Part shown: one piece after another, positions 43,339-52,563 of the stretch
Layout: each line of letters starts with the position of its first letter
Position numbering within the stretch: the stretch's first letter is position 1
Source: Sphingobium sp. AP50
Lineage (GTDB): Bacteria; Pseudomonadota; Alphaproteobacteria; Sphingomonadales; Sphingomonadaceae
Direction of reading: 5' to 3'
DNA length: 64,000 nt
Assembly (NCBI RefSeq): GCF_900109095.1
Contig: NZ_FNYZ01000001.1
Coordinates: forward strand, 1-64,000
Program-made: the position numbers and the translations under genes
The notes under the pieces: generated by a model
Seen by the model: only the letters and a program-made list of their open reading frames with translations
Told to the model about the DNA's origin: nothing
Databases searched by the model: none

Positions 43339-45134
43339 TCACGCCGCCTGCGGCAGCAGCCGATCCTCTTCTTTCTCCAGTTCAGCAGTGCCTCTGCCAC
43401 TGGCCGTCTGCCGCGCAGCCATGACCTCGGCATGGGCAGCCACGGTGCCGACACCGCCCCTTTCGGTGTACACAGAAGGCGGCAATTGCATCCAGCGGGG
43501 CACCCAGCGCTCGACCTTGTCCCTCCCTTCGGCGCCGCCGAGATGGTTGGCGATGATCCGCTTCAAGGTTTTGCTCTTCTCCCCCGCATTGGCATTGGCG
43601 ACCGTTTCGCCCGCCACTTCGGCCGTCATCCGGCCCAGCACTTCGCGGTCGCGCAGTAACGCGAAGAGGGCTTCATCGGCCTGCCACCAGTCCGCCATGG
43701 CGATCCCGACCTCCTCACCGACGCCTCGACGGCAGCCGAGCCTGCCGCCAAGGTCTCGCCGATGACGACGGTGATCGCCCGCATCACGGCCTCGTCAGGA
43801 AGCGCGACAAGACGCAGGAACAGCCCTGCTACGCCATGGTCGTCGCCGCTTCCACCGGTGACGGTCGGCTCTTCGGCGGCGAAGCCGAGAGTATCGAGGA
43901 CCAAGCGGCGTTCCGCGTCGAAGACCGCCTCGCCCCGGCATGTTTCGACGCTTTCGCGCACCTCGTCATTGCGGCTCGCCTGCGGCTCGACACGCACGGT
44001 CCAAAGGGACGAGCCGACGATGGCGTGCGCGAGCATGAGACGCAGGGCGAGCGCCGGATGGCCTATGAGCGCGGCGCGCACAGCCGCATGGCGGTGAAGG
44101 TCCACATAGGTCTGGAGCGTGGACGTCAGTTCGCCACGCTGCACCCTGGGCGCGCAGGCGGCTTCGCCGCGTTCGATCCGGCGCGCCTCGGCGCGCGTGA
44201 CATAGCCTTCGTGAAATATGACCTCGCCGGTGCCGCGCACATCGATATAGACGCGCCCGCCTTTGCGCTTCGCGGCCTTTTCGAATTCCCAAGACTGGAA
44301 GTGCTCGGCAGGCGGGACCACGACGACATCGCTCCAGCCTTGCTCGAGATAGGCGGCACGCGCCGTCTCGATCGCTGCGTTCTGCGCCGTCTAGAAGGCG
44401 TCGGGATCAGCGAAATAGCGGTCTTCGCCGAACAAATCGGCGATGGTTGCGCCCCCGAAACCATCGATGTCGAAGAGGGCGAAGCGGGCCGGGATCGACT
44501 GGCCGCCAAAGAGCCACGCCTTCAACTGGTGGCCTGTCGGGACATAGGCGTCGGGATCGTCGAAGAGCGCCAGCCATGCCTTTTGCTGGCTCTTGCTCGC
44601 CAGCGTCAGGTGACGAACCGTGGCCCGGTCGATCCGTTCGGCACGATAGAGATCGCGGATGCGCGGCAGCAGGTTGCCTAGCGCGAGGACGCGCCGGATG
44701 GATAGCTCGGGAAGTCCGAAGGTCATGGCGATGTCGTCCAGCCCTCGTCCTTCTCGCACCAGCCGGGTGAAGCTCTCCCATTGCCGCACTTCATCGGCGT
44801 CAAGCCGGGCCATGTTCTCGATCATCGAGGCCTCGATGGCGGCGGCATCATCGCCTTCCTCCATGATGGCGCAGGGCAGGAGCAGTGTTTCGGGATCAAT
44901 GTCGCCCGCCTCCCGGCGTTCGTCGGCGACAACGCGGCTGGCATGGAAGCGGCGGCTTCCCGCGACGATCCCGAATCGCCCCTCGGCATCGGGAGAACGG
45001 ACCAGCAGCGTCTGGATGACGCCGCGCGCGCGGACGGTCGGCAGGATGTCGGACACGTCCGGGGCCTTGCGGCCAAAGCGCATGTTTGTCTTGTCGACAT
45101 AGAGCCTGTCGAGGGGAATATGATCGAGTTTCAT
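43339..45134 (-). pseudogene. parB: ParB-family protein broken by a TAG stop and a frameshift
   Basis: About 600 residues in three pieces. The N-terminal 247 residues are a ParB/Spo0J nuclease-like and HTH part: MKLDHIPLDRLYVDKTNMRF, IVAGSRRFHASRVVADERRE, EASMIENMARLDADEVRQWE, GLDDIAMTFGLPELSIRRVL. An in-frame TAG (44393-44391) then interrupts it; reading on gives TAQNAAIETARAAYLEQGWS and continues to about 43700. There a one-base frameshift joins it to MADWWQADEALFALLRDREV and the final ...LLPQAA. Both lesions could be sequencing errors. Intact versions occur as single long ParB proteins beside ArdC in sphingomonad elements, where they may aid maintenance. Confidence 0.85.
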
Positions 45135-45240
45135 GGGTCATCACCTTTCTTCAAAAGGTGCCGGCCGCGCTGGTTGCGGTGTTCGTGGCTTGACCGGCAC
45201 TTACATGGCGGCGTGACGCGCCGCCTCGCGTCATCCGCCG

Positions 45241-45669
45241 TCAGGACGGTGGAATGTCAGGGTCCACAGGCGCGTCGGGGGAAGCCGGACCGTGTCGGCG
45301 GAGCATCGTCTGCGCCCAGAGGATCGAGCCGGAACGGCGCGACCATGCGGCCCAGACGGAAAGCGGATGAGCCGTTTCGAAGGCCAGATCGCGCTCGATC
45401 CCCATGCCATAGGGCAGCCGGACAGCGCTGATTTCCGAGAGGCTGAACGTGCCCATTTCCGGGCATCCAAAGCCAAGATCGGCAAGACCGAACAGGGTAT
45501 CGCCATCCTCGGCAAGCTCGGTCGCCAGCCATGTGGCCGCGCCCAGCGGATTGAAGAGCTTGAGGAGGGGCACGAAGTCCGGTTCGGCAAGGCCGCTGCG
45601 CATGGCGATGCCATGGCGGATCGCATTCGCGCGCAGGGTCTCGCGCAGGTCATCGGGAAGCAGGATCAT
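45241..45669 (-). CDS. DUF2958 family protein
   Basis: A 142-residue protein: MILLPDDLRETLRANAIRHG, PDFVPLLKLFNPLGAATWLA, TELAEDGDTLFGLADLGFGC, PEMGTFSLSEISAVRLPYG. This is the full DUF2958 signature (hydrolase-like small family of plasmids and integrative elements, function unknown). It overlaps the ArdC gene by four bases (ATGA) and precedes parB on the same strand. Confidence 0.95.
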   Translation of the reverse strand: MILLPDDLRETLRANAIRHGIAMRSGLAEPDFVPLLKLFNPLGAATWLATELAEDGDTLFGLADLGFGCPEMGTFSLSEISAVRLPYGMGIERDLAFETAHPLSVWAAWSRRSGSILWAQTMLRRHGPASPDAPVDPDIPPS

Positions 45670-46643
45670 GCTGCGATCCTTTCCTCGGCTCGGGCATTCT
45701 CAACCTCGCGATGGCGGGCAAGCAGCCAGTCAGCGGCCTTCGAAGCCGCGCTGGCGGCACGGAAGATCGCGCGGTTATCCTCGCGCAGCACGTCGAGCCA
45801 TGCGCCGAGATAATCCGCATGACGGACGGTCGGGACGATGCCGAGCGCGGCACACAGGAAGGCGGAGCCCATCTCCGCGACGAGTTCTTCGCGGGCATAG
45901 TCCTTGCTGCCGAAAGGATTGGTCATGTCCCGGTTCAGCCGCTTGGGGTGGCCGGTCGCATGACAAAGTTCGTGAAATGCCGTCCTGTGCCAGTTCACCG
46001 GATCGAAGAAGGCGGCCTGCGGCGGCACGGCGACGAAGTCGGCACCGGGCGCATAGAAAGCCTTCTCCCCGCCCACGCGAAACTCGACGCCCGAGGCAGC
46101 GATCACCTCCCCGGCGATTGGCGCGATCTCGCTCTCGGCCAACGGCACCGGATCACCGCCAAGGTCTGCGGGCAGCCCATCACATTGAGCGACATTGAAG
46201 ACGGTAAAGCGCTTAAGGAAGGGAACGGGGCGTGCCTCGTCGCCGTCGCGTGTGGCCCGCTCGGCCTCGCCCTTGGGTGTGAAGCGATCGGCATAGACCA
46301 CGGTCACGCCGCGCTCGCCCTTGCGGACGCATCCCCCGGCTTCGCGAGCCTGCCGAAAGGTCAGCCAGCCTTGCGACGGCCAGCCGTTTTCGATGACGGC
46401 GCACCACAGAATCAGAATGTTGACGCCCGAATAAGGCCGGGCCGTCACCGCGTTGCGCGGCAGGCCGGGCGCTGCATTGGTGCCCAGCCCCTCGACCTTT
46501 CCCCATGGCTGGACCCACGGGAAGCGACCCGCCTCCAGTTCCGCGACGATGCGCGTGCTCACCTCGTCATAGAGGCTCGCCCGTTCGCCGTTCCTGTCCT
46601 TTCCGACCTCACAGGTGGCTCTGCGGCTTGAAGATTTCGGCAT
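45666..46643 (-). CDS. ardC: ArdC-family antirestriction protein
   Basis: A 325-residue protein. The N-terminal ssDNA-binding domain is visible (RIVAELEAGRFPWVQPWGKV, TARPYSGVNILILWCAVIEN, GWPSQGWLTFRQAREAGGCV). The C-terminal zincin-like domain carries WHRTAFHELCHATGHPKRLN, with HExxH at 224-228, followed by REELVAEMGSAFLCA. ArdC proteins protect incoming plasmid DNA from restriction during conjugation, fitting a mobile core. ATG 46643 with AAAGGA upstream is chosen over a longer reading. First gene of the ardC-DUF2958-parB run. Confidence 0.95.
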   Translation of the reverse strand: MPKSSSRRATCEVGKDRNGERASLYDEVSTRIVAELEAGRFPWVQPWGKVEGLGTNAAPGLPRNAVTARPYSGVNILILWCAVIENGWPSQGWLTFRQAREAGGCVRKGERGVTVVYADRFTPKGEAERATRDGDEARPVPFLKRFTVFNVAQCDGLPADLGGDPVPLAESEIAPIAGEVIAASGVEFRVGGEKAFYAPGADFVAVPPQAAFFDPVNWHRTAFHELCHATGHPKRLNRDMTNPFGSKDYAREELVAEMGSAFLCAALGIVPTVRHADYLGAWLDVLREDNRAIFRAASAASKAADWLLARHREVENARAEERIAA

Positions 46644-47015
46644 GGCCTGTCCTTTCCGCCACCCTAAAAAGGCACAAAGCCTCCCCGCAAAGGCGGGGGT
46701 GGGCGGCGAAACGCGACCAAAAGGCCCGGCTCCAGCGGACAAGGGCACCGCAAGGGCGAAACGCACGTGGAGCACCCCGCAGGAGCGCAGCGAGCGGGGT
46801 TGTCCCTGGCCGCGACGGGCCTAGCCGGGAGCGCCGGCCACACCCGCCACGCCGGGAGAGGCAAACAGAAAACGCCGCCGCGCGCACTGCGCGGCGACCA
46901 CCCATGCGCAAGCGATCGTTGCCGGCAGGCCGAGACCTGTAGGGGCTCGGGGGTGAGTGCAGCGAACCCTAGAGCGCGGTCGCGGCTATGCCGCGGTGCG
47001 CCTCAATCCCAGCGA
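46644..47015. other. GC-rich non-coding region upstream of ardC
   Basis: No gene. It contains the short palindrome GAGCGCAGCGAGC near 46790 and several GC-rich inverted repeats; such regions precede ardC in related elements and may hold the promoter and transfer-related sites. No origin of transfer can be defined by eye. Confidence 0.4.
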
Positions 47016-47276
47016 TTACGTTTTCTTAGAAAATGCGATTAGCGCTGACTGAAGACCTTTGCCGACTATCCAGCGCGCGCGCTGTAAGTGTCGTTCATAG
47101 AGATCAAATGAAATGATATCATACTCGTCGAGACGCAGAATTTGGCGCGCAGACTCCTGCCATGAAAGGCCGGCATCGGCGGCATCCATTAGGGCCGCGT
47201 AAAGCGCCAGATTGTTGAGGTCATAATCGCAGACCTCACCTTCTTCCGATGGAACATCAATAAGATTTGTCATCAT
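47016..47276 (-). CDS. Small hypothetical protein divergent from an XRE regulator
   Basis: An 86-residue protein: acidic N-terminus (MMTNLIDVPSEEGEVCDYDL), then NNLALYAALMDAADAGLSWQ and FDLYERHLQRARWIVGKG. Probably helical; no family recognised. It is divergent from an XRE gene with two GGAAC/GTTCC operators between them, so the pair may be a small toxin-antitoxin-like or regulator-target unit. That reading is inference. Confidence 0.65.
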   Translation of the reverse strand: MMTNLIDVPSEEGEVCDYDLNNLALYAALMDAADAGLSWQESARQILRLDEYDIISFDLYERHLQRARWIVGKGLQSALIAFSKKT

Positions 47277-47309
47277 CGTCTCGCGTCCAGTGACGCAAGC
47301 ATACCGTTT

Positions 47310-47339
47310 AGGAACTATCGTTCCTAGAACTTTCGTTCC
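47310..47339. promoter_or_regulatory. Tandem XRE-type operators
   Basis: AGGAACTATCGTTCCT (47310-47325) is a perfect palindrome around TATC. The next 14 bases, AGAACTTTCGTTCC, repeat it imperfectly. Spacing GGAAC-N4-GTTCC, 15 bases apart, matches paired operators of small Cro/C-protein-like regulators. They lie in the divergent region of the 47276 and 47360 genes. Confidence 0.75.
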
Positions 47340-47359
47340 GGCTCCCGGATCGCTGGAGT

Positions 47360-47581
47360 ATGGACTTGAAGCATGCCTTGGCGACCAACCTGCGTCTGCT
47401 TCGCCATAAGCGTGACCTCACTCAAGAAGATGTAGCGGGCCTGACCGGCCTCAGCTCACGTTACATCGGATCAATCGAGCGGGCTCGAGTATCGGCCAGC
47501 GTCACCGTTATTGGTAAAATCGCCGACGCTCTCCACGTCGATCCATGCGCGCTTATCAGCGATCCCGGCAGAGAGGGCTAA
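47360..47581 (+). CDS. XRE-family regulator (C-protein-like)
   Basis: A 73-residue HTH protein: LKHALATNLRLLRHKRDLTQ, EDVAGLTGLSSRYIGSIERA, then VTVIGKIADALHVDPCALI. The length and sequence match small Cro/C-protein-type regulators that control their own promoter and a divergent gene. Two palindromic operators lie 20-50 bases before the ATG. GGAG sits only one base before the ATG, so the ribosome binding site is poor or the message is leaderless. Likely regulates itself and the divergent 86-residue gene. Confidence 0.9.
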   Translation: MDLKHALATNLRLLRHKRDLTQEDVAGLTGLSSRYIGSIERARVSASVTVIGKIADALHVDPCALISDPGREG

Positions 47582-47655
47582 CGCCGGACTGATTATCGGC
47601 AATCATGAGAGCCTTTTCGCACGCGACGTTGACGCGCTCTGCAGTTTTATGAATC

Positions 47656-48379
47656 TTACGAAAAGATCCCGGCAACCCCGCCCGCCAGCAAACGACCGCC
47701 CGCCTCGATCAGCCGGCGCACCTGAGACTTGCGATGATCGCCGTCACCGGGCCAGTCGCCAGGCCCCAGCACAAGATTGGCGGTTTCCCGAAGGCTGGCG
47801 CCGTCCGTATGCGCGTCGAGAGCGAGCAGGGAAAGATGCTGGCGCATAAGCCGGCGAGGATCTGGCCTGACTCCGCCTCCGCTAAATAGCCGGTGAACGG
47901 CCGCAAGCTGATGGATCAGCCGACCGTCCGCCAGGACCTCGAATTGCAGCAGCAAGCGTGCCGCAGGCGCGGCAGTACCCTCAAGATCGATCCGGGCGAT
48001 TTCCCCGGCGCAGGCGAAGGCAAGGTGCGTCGTATCCGCACCCACGACGCATTGGCAATGCCGGCCCGCTATTTCGAGCCACAAAGTCGGCGACGGCGAG
48101 CCGGGCCGCACCGCCTGCGCGCGCAGGACGCACGGATCCAACCCCGCCGCCCAGATCGGCAGGACGCGGGCGCAATCCAACGCCGGATCTTCAGCGAAAG
48201 TGAAGCCCCCAGATAGCGGTAAAGTCTTGGGAGGCGGCCTTGCCGGGGCACATGGCCCCGGCAAGGTCTCGGACCGCCGAGCGGTAGGCCGGATTGCGTC
48301 GCAACACCTCCCAGGCAAGGCCCGCACGCCCGCAGCGGGCCAGCGCATCAAGCCGGCCGAGAAGCGCGCGAGCAACCAT
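47656..48379 (-). pseudogene. DUF6499-DUF2285 protein with a one-base frameshift
   Basis: The first part (ATG 48379) reads RAGLAWEVLRRNPAYRSAVR then DFTAIWGLHF, the DUF6499-type N-terminus of mobile-element regulators. At about 48199 one extra base in TTTCGCT ends it early. The next frame resumes AEDPALDCARVLPIWAAGLD and runs to a DUF2285 C-terminus (MRQHLSLLALDAHTDGASLR, RRLIEAGGRLLAGG). Without the extra base it would be about 240 residues. DUF2285 proteins are DNA-binding regulators of integrative elements. It starts five bases after the phyH stop, where the mobile core meets the catabolic block. Confidence 0.8.
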
Positions 48380-48384
48380 CGCTT

Positions 48385-49245
48385 TCAGCCCATCTCGCCC
48401 ATCTGCGACCGGACGAACAGATCGGCTGCCTCGGCCTGGTCGGGCCGCAGGGCATCGATCGCCGGCAGATAGCGGGGAACATCCTCGCCAAGCAGAATGG
48501 ATGGACATTGGCCCTCGACGTTGCCGAGGTTCGGGCGATGCTGGGCGTAGCCCACGAGCGCTGCAACCTCGGGCGGGAAGTTCCTGGCGACCGCAGGCGG
48601 GTAGACCAGCCATTGCAGCTCGAACGGCTTCAGCCAGCCAAGGCAATAGCTGACCACGATGCCGCGACGGGGCGCAGCGGAAGCATTGCCGCCCCCACCG
48701 TGGAGCGTCGAGCCCAGGAAGACCAGGGCGTCCCCGCGAGAGAGATGCGGGACGATCGTGTCCTCATCGGGCAGCACCGGGATGTCCTGGTCGAACTGGC
48801 TCCCGGTCCACAGCCGCGTGCCGCCATTTTCCCGGGTGAAAGTGGTGAGCGGCCACATGACGTTGACGAGATATTCGACACTGCCCTTTGGCCCATGCCA
48901 CATGTCCTGGTCGCGATGGGGAAGCTGCGGCAAGGCGCCGGGCATGATCTCGATCGCCTGGGTGAGATTGAGGGCGATGCGCTCGCACCAGGGGTGCAGC
49001 AGCGCCTCGACGACCTTAAGGATCGTGGGATGCATGACCAGCTTCTGGGCATGGATAGAGCGGCCAAGAAGCCCGCCAAAGCGACGTGTCCGCTCGCCAT
49101 AAAATGGTCCCTGGCAAAGCGGCGTCGCGCCGAAACTGGGTGACAGGTCCTGCTCGAGATCGTCGAGCACCGTAGCCGACAGGGCTTTCTCCAGGACGCA
49201 CCAGCCATCGCGGTCGAGCGTCGCGGCGAGACGATCGGCGTTCAT
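48385..49245 (-). CDS. phyH: Phytanoyl-CoA dioxygenase (PhyH)-family protein
   Basis: A 286-residue Fe(II)/2-oxoglutarate oxygenase. The iron ligands are visible: QLPHRDQDMWHGPKGS (His and Asp of HxD, about residue 123), and LVFLGSTLHGGGGNASAAPR with the distal His, then RRGIVVSYCLGWLKPFE with the 2-oxoglutarate Arg. Its ATG overlaps the luxI stop by four bases. phyH directly after luxI is a recurrent arrangement in sphingomonads, where it may alter the acyl-homoserine lactone or another quorum-controlled metabolite. The substrate is unknown. Confidence 0.9.
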   Translation of the reverse strand: MNADRLAATLDRDGWCVLEKALSATVLDDLEQDLSPSFGATPLCQGPFYGERTRRFGGLLGRSIHAQKLVMHPTILKVVEALLHPWCERIALNLTQAIEIMPGALPQLPHRDQDMWHGPKGSVEYLVNVMWPLTTFTRENGGTRLWTGSQFDQDIPVLPDEDTIVPHLSRGDALVFLGSTLHGGGGNASAAPRRGIVVSYCLGWLKPFELQWLVYPPAVARNFPPEVAALVGYAQHRPNLGNVEGQCPSILLGEDVPRYLPAIDALRPDQAEAADLFVRSQMGEMG

Positions 49246-49847
49246 GCCGCAGCTGCCTTGCCGGCCTGGACATAAGTCTGGGTCCAGCACAGCCGCCTGG
49301 GCGTCTCGGGCTCGATGTGGACGAGGAAGGCGCCGACCGGGCCGCCGGGCATGCGAACGACGGGGCCGAGCGGCTCCGCTTTCCAGCCCATCGCCAGAAC
49401 GTCCTTGCGGAAGCTTTCGGGAAGGACGCCGGTATAGCGATCGATCCCGCGCTCCAGCGCCACGTCGACCATGGCCGAGATAAGCTGGTTGCGCAAGTCC
49501 CGGCGCCGGGCAGCGCCGTGGCGGCGGGGCAAGCACAGCCTGGTGCTTTCCCAGGTCCGTGCGTCGGCAATGACGCCGAGCGGGCACAGGTCAGAAAAGA
49601 TCGTGCCCAGCATGTGGGGGCGTTCGGTCGGCAGGAGCCGCAGCGACGCCGCATGGGCGCCGGTCTCCTCGGCAATGATGATGTAGAGCGCCTCGGGCGT
49701 ATCGAACTGGTCGATTTCGAAGCGGCCGTCGATGACCGGCACGTCCCAGCCGAAAAAGTCGACGAAGAGCTGCTTGCGATCGGCGAACATGGACTGGACG
49801 AGATCGCGCCTTGGATGGGCGGGATGATTGGCGATGAGGTGGATCAT
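49242..49847 (-). CDS. luxI: Acyl-homoserine-lactone synthase (LuxI family)
   Basis: A 201-residue autoinducer synthase: SMFADRKQLFVDFFGWDVPV then DGRFEIDQFDTPEALYIIIA (conserved Phe, Trp and the Asp-x-Asp of the N-terminal domain), SLRLLPTERPHMLGTIFSDL (conserved Arg-Leu-Leu-Pro-Thr segment) and VDVALERGIDRYTGV. It makes an acyl-homoserine lactone from SAM and an acyl carrier; the chain length cannot be read. ATG 49847 with GGAGCC upstream; a longer frame is unsupported. Follows luxR by 71 bases and overlaps phyH (ATGA). Confidence 0.92.
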   Translation of the reverse strand: MIHLIANHPAHPRRDLVQSMFADRKQLFVDFFGWDVPVIDGRFEIDQFDTPEALYIIIAEETGAHAASLRLLPTERPHMLGTIFSDLCPLGVIADARTWESTRLCLPRRHGAARRRDLRNQLISAMVDVALERGIDRYTGVLPESFRKDVLAMGWKAEPLGPVVRMPGGPVGAFLVHIEPETPRRLCWTQTYVQAGKAAAA

Positions 49848-49918
49848 GCGATGGCTCCGCTTGGCTGGATTGCATTGCCAAGGAAGCAGTGCGGCGCGCG
49901 CCCAGATAGACCGAGCAA

Positions 49919-50677
49919 TTACCCGGGTTGACCGCGCCGAAGCTCGTGCAGTCCGACCTCGCCGGCAAGGATTGCGCTCACGACCAGCTCGGTCCGGTCG
50001 TGGGCATCGAAGAGGCGGCGGGCCTCGGTGAGATAGCCATCGACGGTCCGCGGTGCGAGGCCGAGCGCCCGGGCAATCTCCTTGTTGGAATAGCCGCGCC
50101 CGGCCAGCGCCACGCAATCGCGCGGACGTGGATGCAGGCGCGGCCTGGCGCGCGGCGCACCAGGGGCGCCATGGAGCCGCCGTGCGGCCTGGAAGGCGAA
50201 AATGCCGATCATCTGCACGAGCCCCAGGAGGGACGGCGCGGTCTCGGGCCGGCGCATGCCAGCGAAGGTGCACGAGCCGATGCAATCGCCGAGCAGGCAG
50301 CTCGGCACGGATATGCCTTCGTTGAGGCCCCAGCGAGCGCCGAAGGCGAGCGCGGCCTCATCGGATCGATCGAGCGCGATGATGGAGGGCAAATCCGACC
50401 AGACGAAGGCACTGTCGGCAAAGAGGCAGCCCCGGATCACAGGATCGCGCCGCATGTGCCGGTCGCGGACCAGCCGGCGAACGACGGCGGCGGGATAATG
50501 CTTGAGATTGACGAGGCCGTCGCGGGGCACCGCGAGATCGTCATGGTGGACGAGCGCCCAGAAGCGGCAGCCGATCTCATTGGCGACCGCTTCCATCAGG
50601 CCCTTCAGTTCATGGATTTCCTTCACCGCGCGCAGGGCCGTGATGATGCCCTGCGCAAGATGCCCATGTGGCTCCAT
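49919..50677 (-). CDS. luxR: LuxR-family quorum-sensing regulator
   Basis: A 252-residue regulator. The N-terminal autoinducer-binding domain is visible (NEIGCRFWALVHHDDLAVPR, YPAAVVRRLVRDRHMRRDPV, ALAFGARWGLNEGISVPSCL, which holds the Trp-x-Gly motif). The C-terminal LuxR HTH is LHPRPRDCVALAGRGYSNKE, IARALGLAPRTVDGYLTEAR. It senses the lactone made by the adjacent luxI product and likely controls luxI-phyH; the catabolic genes upstream on the same strand may also respond. A CTATCCCGATAG palindrome stands about 25 bases before its ATG. Confidence 0.92.
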   Translation of the reverse strand: MEPHGHLAQGIITALRAVKEIHELKGLMEAVANEIGCRFWALVHHDDLAVPRDGLVNLKHYPAAVVRRLVRDRHMRRDPVIRGCLFADSAFVWSDLPSIIALDRSDEAALAFGARWGLNEGISVPSCLLGDCIGSCTFAGMRRPETAPSLLGLVQMIGIFAFQAARRLHGAPGAPRARPRLHPRPRDCVALAGRGYSNKEIARALGLAPRTVDGYLTEARRLFDAHDRTELVVSAILAGEVGLHELRRGQPG

Positions 50678-50780
50678 CGCACCTCACCATCCGGGCGTCG
50701 CTATCCCGATAGACTATCCATGCTTCCCCCCTGTCCGCTCGATATTCCCCGTCCGCGCCCGGAAAAGGCACGGCACTTGC

Positions 50781-51761
50781 TCAATCCCGTCCTGCGACGA
50801 CGACGCGCTGGTCGATCGCGCCGAAAAGCGATCCCCGCCGCTGGCGCACCTCGATGCGCACGGCTTCCCCGCTCTGCATGAACGGTGTGTGCGGCGCGCC
50901 GCGCTCGATCTTCTCGATCGCCCGCCGTTCGGCGATGCAGCTTGAGCCCACGACATTGTAGGCGGGATTGGAAATCGTGCCGGAGCCGATGATCGTCCCC
51001 GCGCACAGCGCGCGCGTCCGGGCGGCATGGGCGATCAGCTCGTGGAACCCAAAGTCCATGCAGCCGGCGTCGGCCTCCCCGAACCGGCCGCCCTGGTAAT
51101 GCACCATCACGGGCAGGTGGACCCGGCCGTCCTTCCAGCGGTCGCCAAGTTCATCCGGCGTGACGGCGACGGGCGCCGCGCTGCAGGCAGGCTTTGCCTG
51201 CACCCAGCCGAAGCCGGTGCGCATCTCGGCGGCACCAAGGACACGCAGGCTCCAGTCGTTCACCAGCATGACGAGACGGATGTGGCCAAGCGCCTCCTCG
51301 GGCGACACGCCCTGGGGGACGTCGTCGACGATGACGGCCAGCTCTGCCTCGAAATCGATGCCGTCGGCTGCGCTCGGGAAGACCATGTCCTCGTGGCCTG
51401 CGGCAAAGCGGTGCGAAAGCCCTTGGTACATCAAGGGAATGTCGCTCGGCACCGGCGGCAGGTCGTAGGCCAGTTGCATGAGCTGGCCATGGGTGGAGAA
51501 AGCGGAGCCGTCGAGCCATTGCCAGGCGCGGGGCAAAGGCGCCTTCATCGCGCCGGCATCGAACGGACGGGCACCCGCCGCACCGCCATGGTCGAGCCTC
51601 TCGGCCATGGCCGCCAGCAGCCGGCTCACCCGATCCCAATCCTCGAGCGCTTCCTGCAATGTCCCAGCCACGTCGTCGCAGGCAAGGATCGCGCCGAGGT
51701 CGCGGGAAACAAGGACGAGGCATCCGTCGCGGGTTCCATCGTCGAGAGTGGCAAGCTTCAT
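50781..51761 (-). CDS. Fumarylacetoacetate hydrolase-family enzyme
   Basis: A 326-residue FAH-superfamily enzyme: metal ligands in GIDFEAELAVIVDDVPQGVS (Glu, Glu and Asp), the FAH loop LVMLVNDWSLR, and a GTIIGSGTISNP segment. Members hydrolyse or decarboxylate beta-diketo and oxo acids, such as ring-cleavage products. ATG 51761 is chosen because MKLATLDDGTRDG is the usual start of two-domain FAH proteins. It stands 16 bases from an SDR gene in the catabolic operon, so it probably acts on a late ring-cleavage intermediate. Confidence 0.9.
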   Translation of the reverse strand: MKLATLDDGTRDGCLVLVSRDLGAILACDDVAGTLQEALEDWDRVSRLLAAMAERLDHGGAAGARPFDAGAMKAPLPRAWQWLDGSAFSTHGQLMQLAYDLPPVPSDIPLMYQGLSHRFAAGHEDMVFPSAADGIDFEAELAVIVDDVPQGVSPEEALGHIRLVMLVNDWSLRVLGAAEMRTGFGWVQAKPACSAAPVAVTPDELGDRWKDGRVHLPVMVHYQGGRFGEADAGCMDFGFHELIAHAARTRALCAGTIIGSGTISNPAYNVVGSSCIAERRAIEKIERGAPHTPFMQSGEAVRIEVRQRRGSLFGAIDQRVVVAGRD

Positions 51762-51777
51762 GGTCTTCGTTCCGTCC

Positions 51778-52563
51778 TCAATTTCCATCCGAGATGAGCG
51801 TGCCGCCGTCTGCCACGAGGCAGTGCCCGGTGATGAAGCCGGCGCCGGGGCCCGCGAGGAAGAGCGCGGCGGCGGCGATCTCCTCGGGCGTGCCGACCCG
51901 CCGCAACGGGGTCAGCGACAGACGGCGCTCGCGGGCCTGTGCATCGGCCAGGATGGCGCCTGCCCAGCCCGTCTCGACAAGGCCGGGCGCGAGGGCGTTG
52001 GCCCGGACACCCGCGGGCCCCCATTCCACCGCGAGGTTGCGGGCGAGCTGGATGAGGCCGGCCTTGGCGATGCCATAGAGCCCGACAGCCTTGTTGCCGC
52101 GCAGCCCGGCAAGCGAGGCGGTCAGCACGATGCTGCCGCCGCGCTCCTGGGCCATGAGCGGGGCAACGCGATTGGCAAGGTGAAGCGGATGGTCGAGGTT
52201 GATGCGCAGCAGGCTTGCCCATTCGGCTTCCCTGGCCGAACCCATCGTCCCATGCGGACCAGCGATACCCGCGTTGCAGACGAGGATGGCCGGCGGGCCG
52301 AACCGGCGGCAGGTGGCTTCCAGCAGCCCATCGAGCGTCCCGCGGTCCGCGACATCGCATGGATGGAAAAGCACCTCATGCCCCGCATCGCCGAGGGCGC
52401 GTGCGAGCAGGCTGCCGGTCGCCTCGTCGTCACCGGAGAAGACCAGCCTTGCGCCCGCGCCGGCAAAGGCACGGCTCATGGCCGTCCCAATCCCGCCGGT
52501 CCCGCCGGTCAGCAGGACGGTGCGGCCTTCAAGACCGAACCAGCGGCGAAGGACGTCGCTCAC
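51778..52563 (-). CDS. Short-chain dehydrogenase/reductase
   Basis: A 261-residue SDR with TGGTGGIG as the cofactor loop (residues 19-26), NAG in LVCNAGIAGPHGTMGS, the catalytic Ser in TASLAGLRG, and Tyr-x3-Lys in GLYGIAKAGL. Full length and motifs intact. It oxidises or reduces a hydroxyl/keto group, probably of a pathway intermediate; cofactor preference unclear. The GTG start overlaps the stop of the upstream epimerase-like gene by four bases (GTGA). Confidence 0.93.
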   Translation of the reverse strand: MSDVLRRWFGLEGRTVLLTGGTGGIGTAMSRAFAGAGARLVFSGDDEATGSLLARALGDAGHEVLFHPCDVADRGTLDGLLEATCRRFGPPAILVCNAGIAGPHGTMGSAREAEWASLLRINLDHPLHLANRVAPLMAQERGGSIVLTASLAGLRGNKAVGLYGIAKAGLIQLARNLAVEWGPAGVRANALAPGLVETGWAGAILADAQARERRLSLTPLRRVGTPEEIAAAALFLAGPGAGFITGHCLVADGGTLISDGN

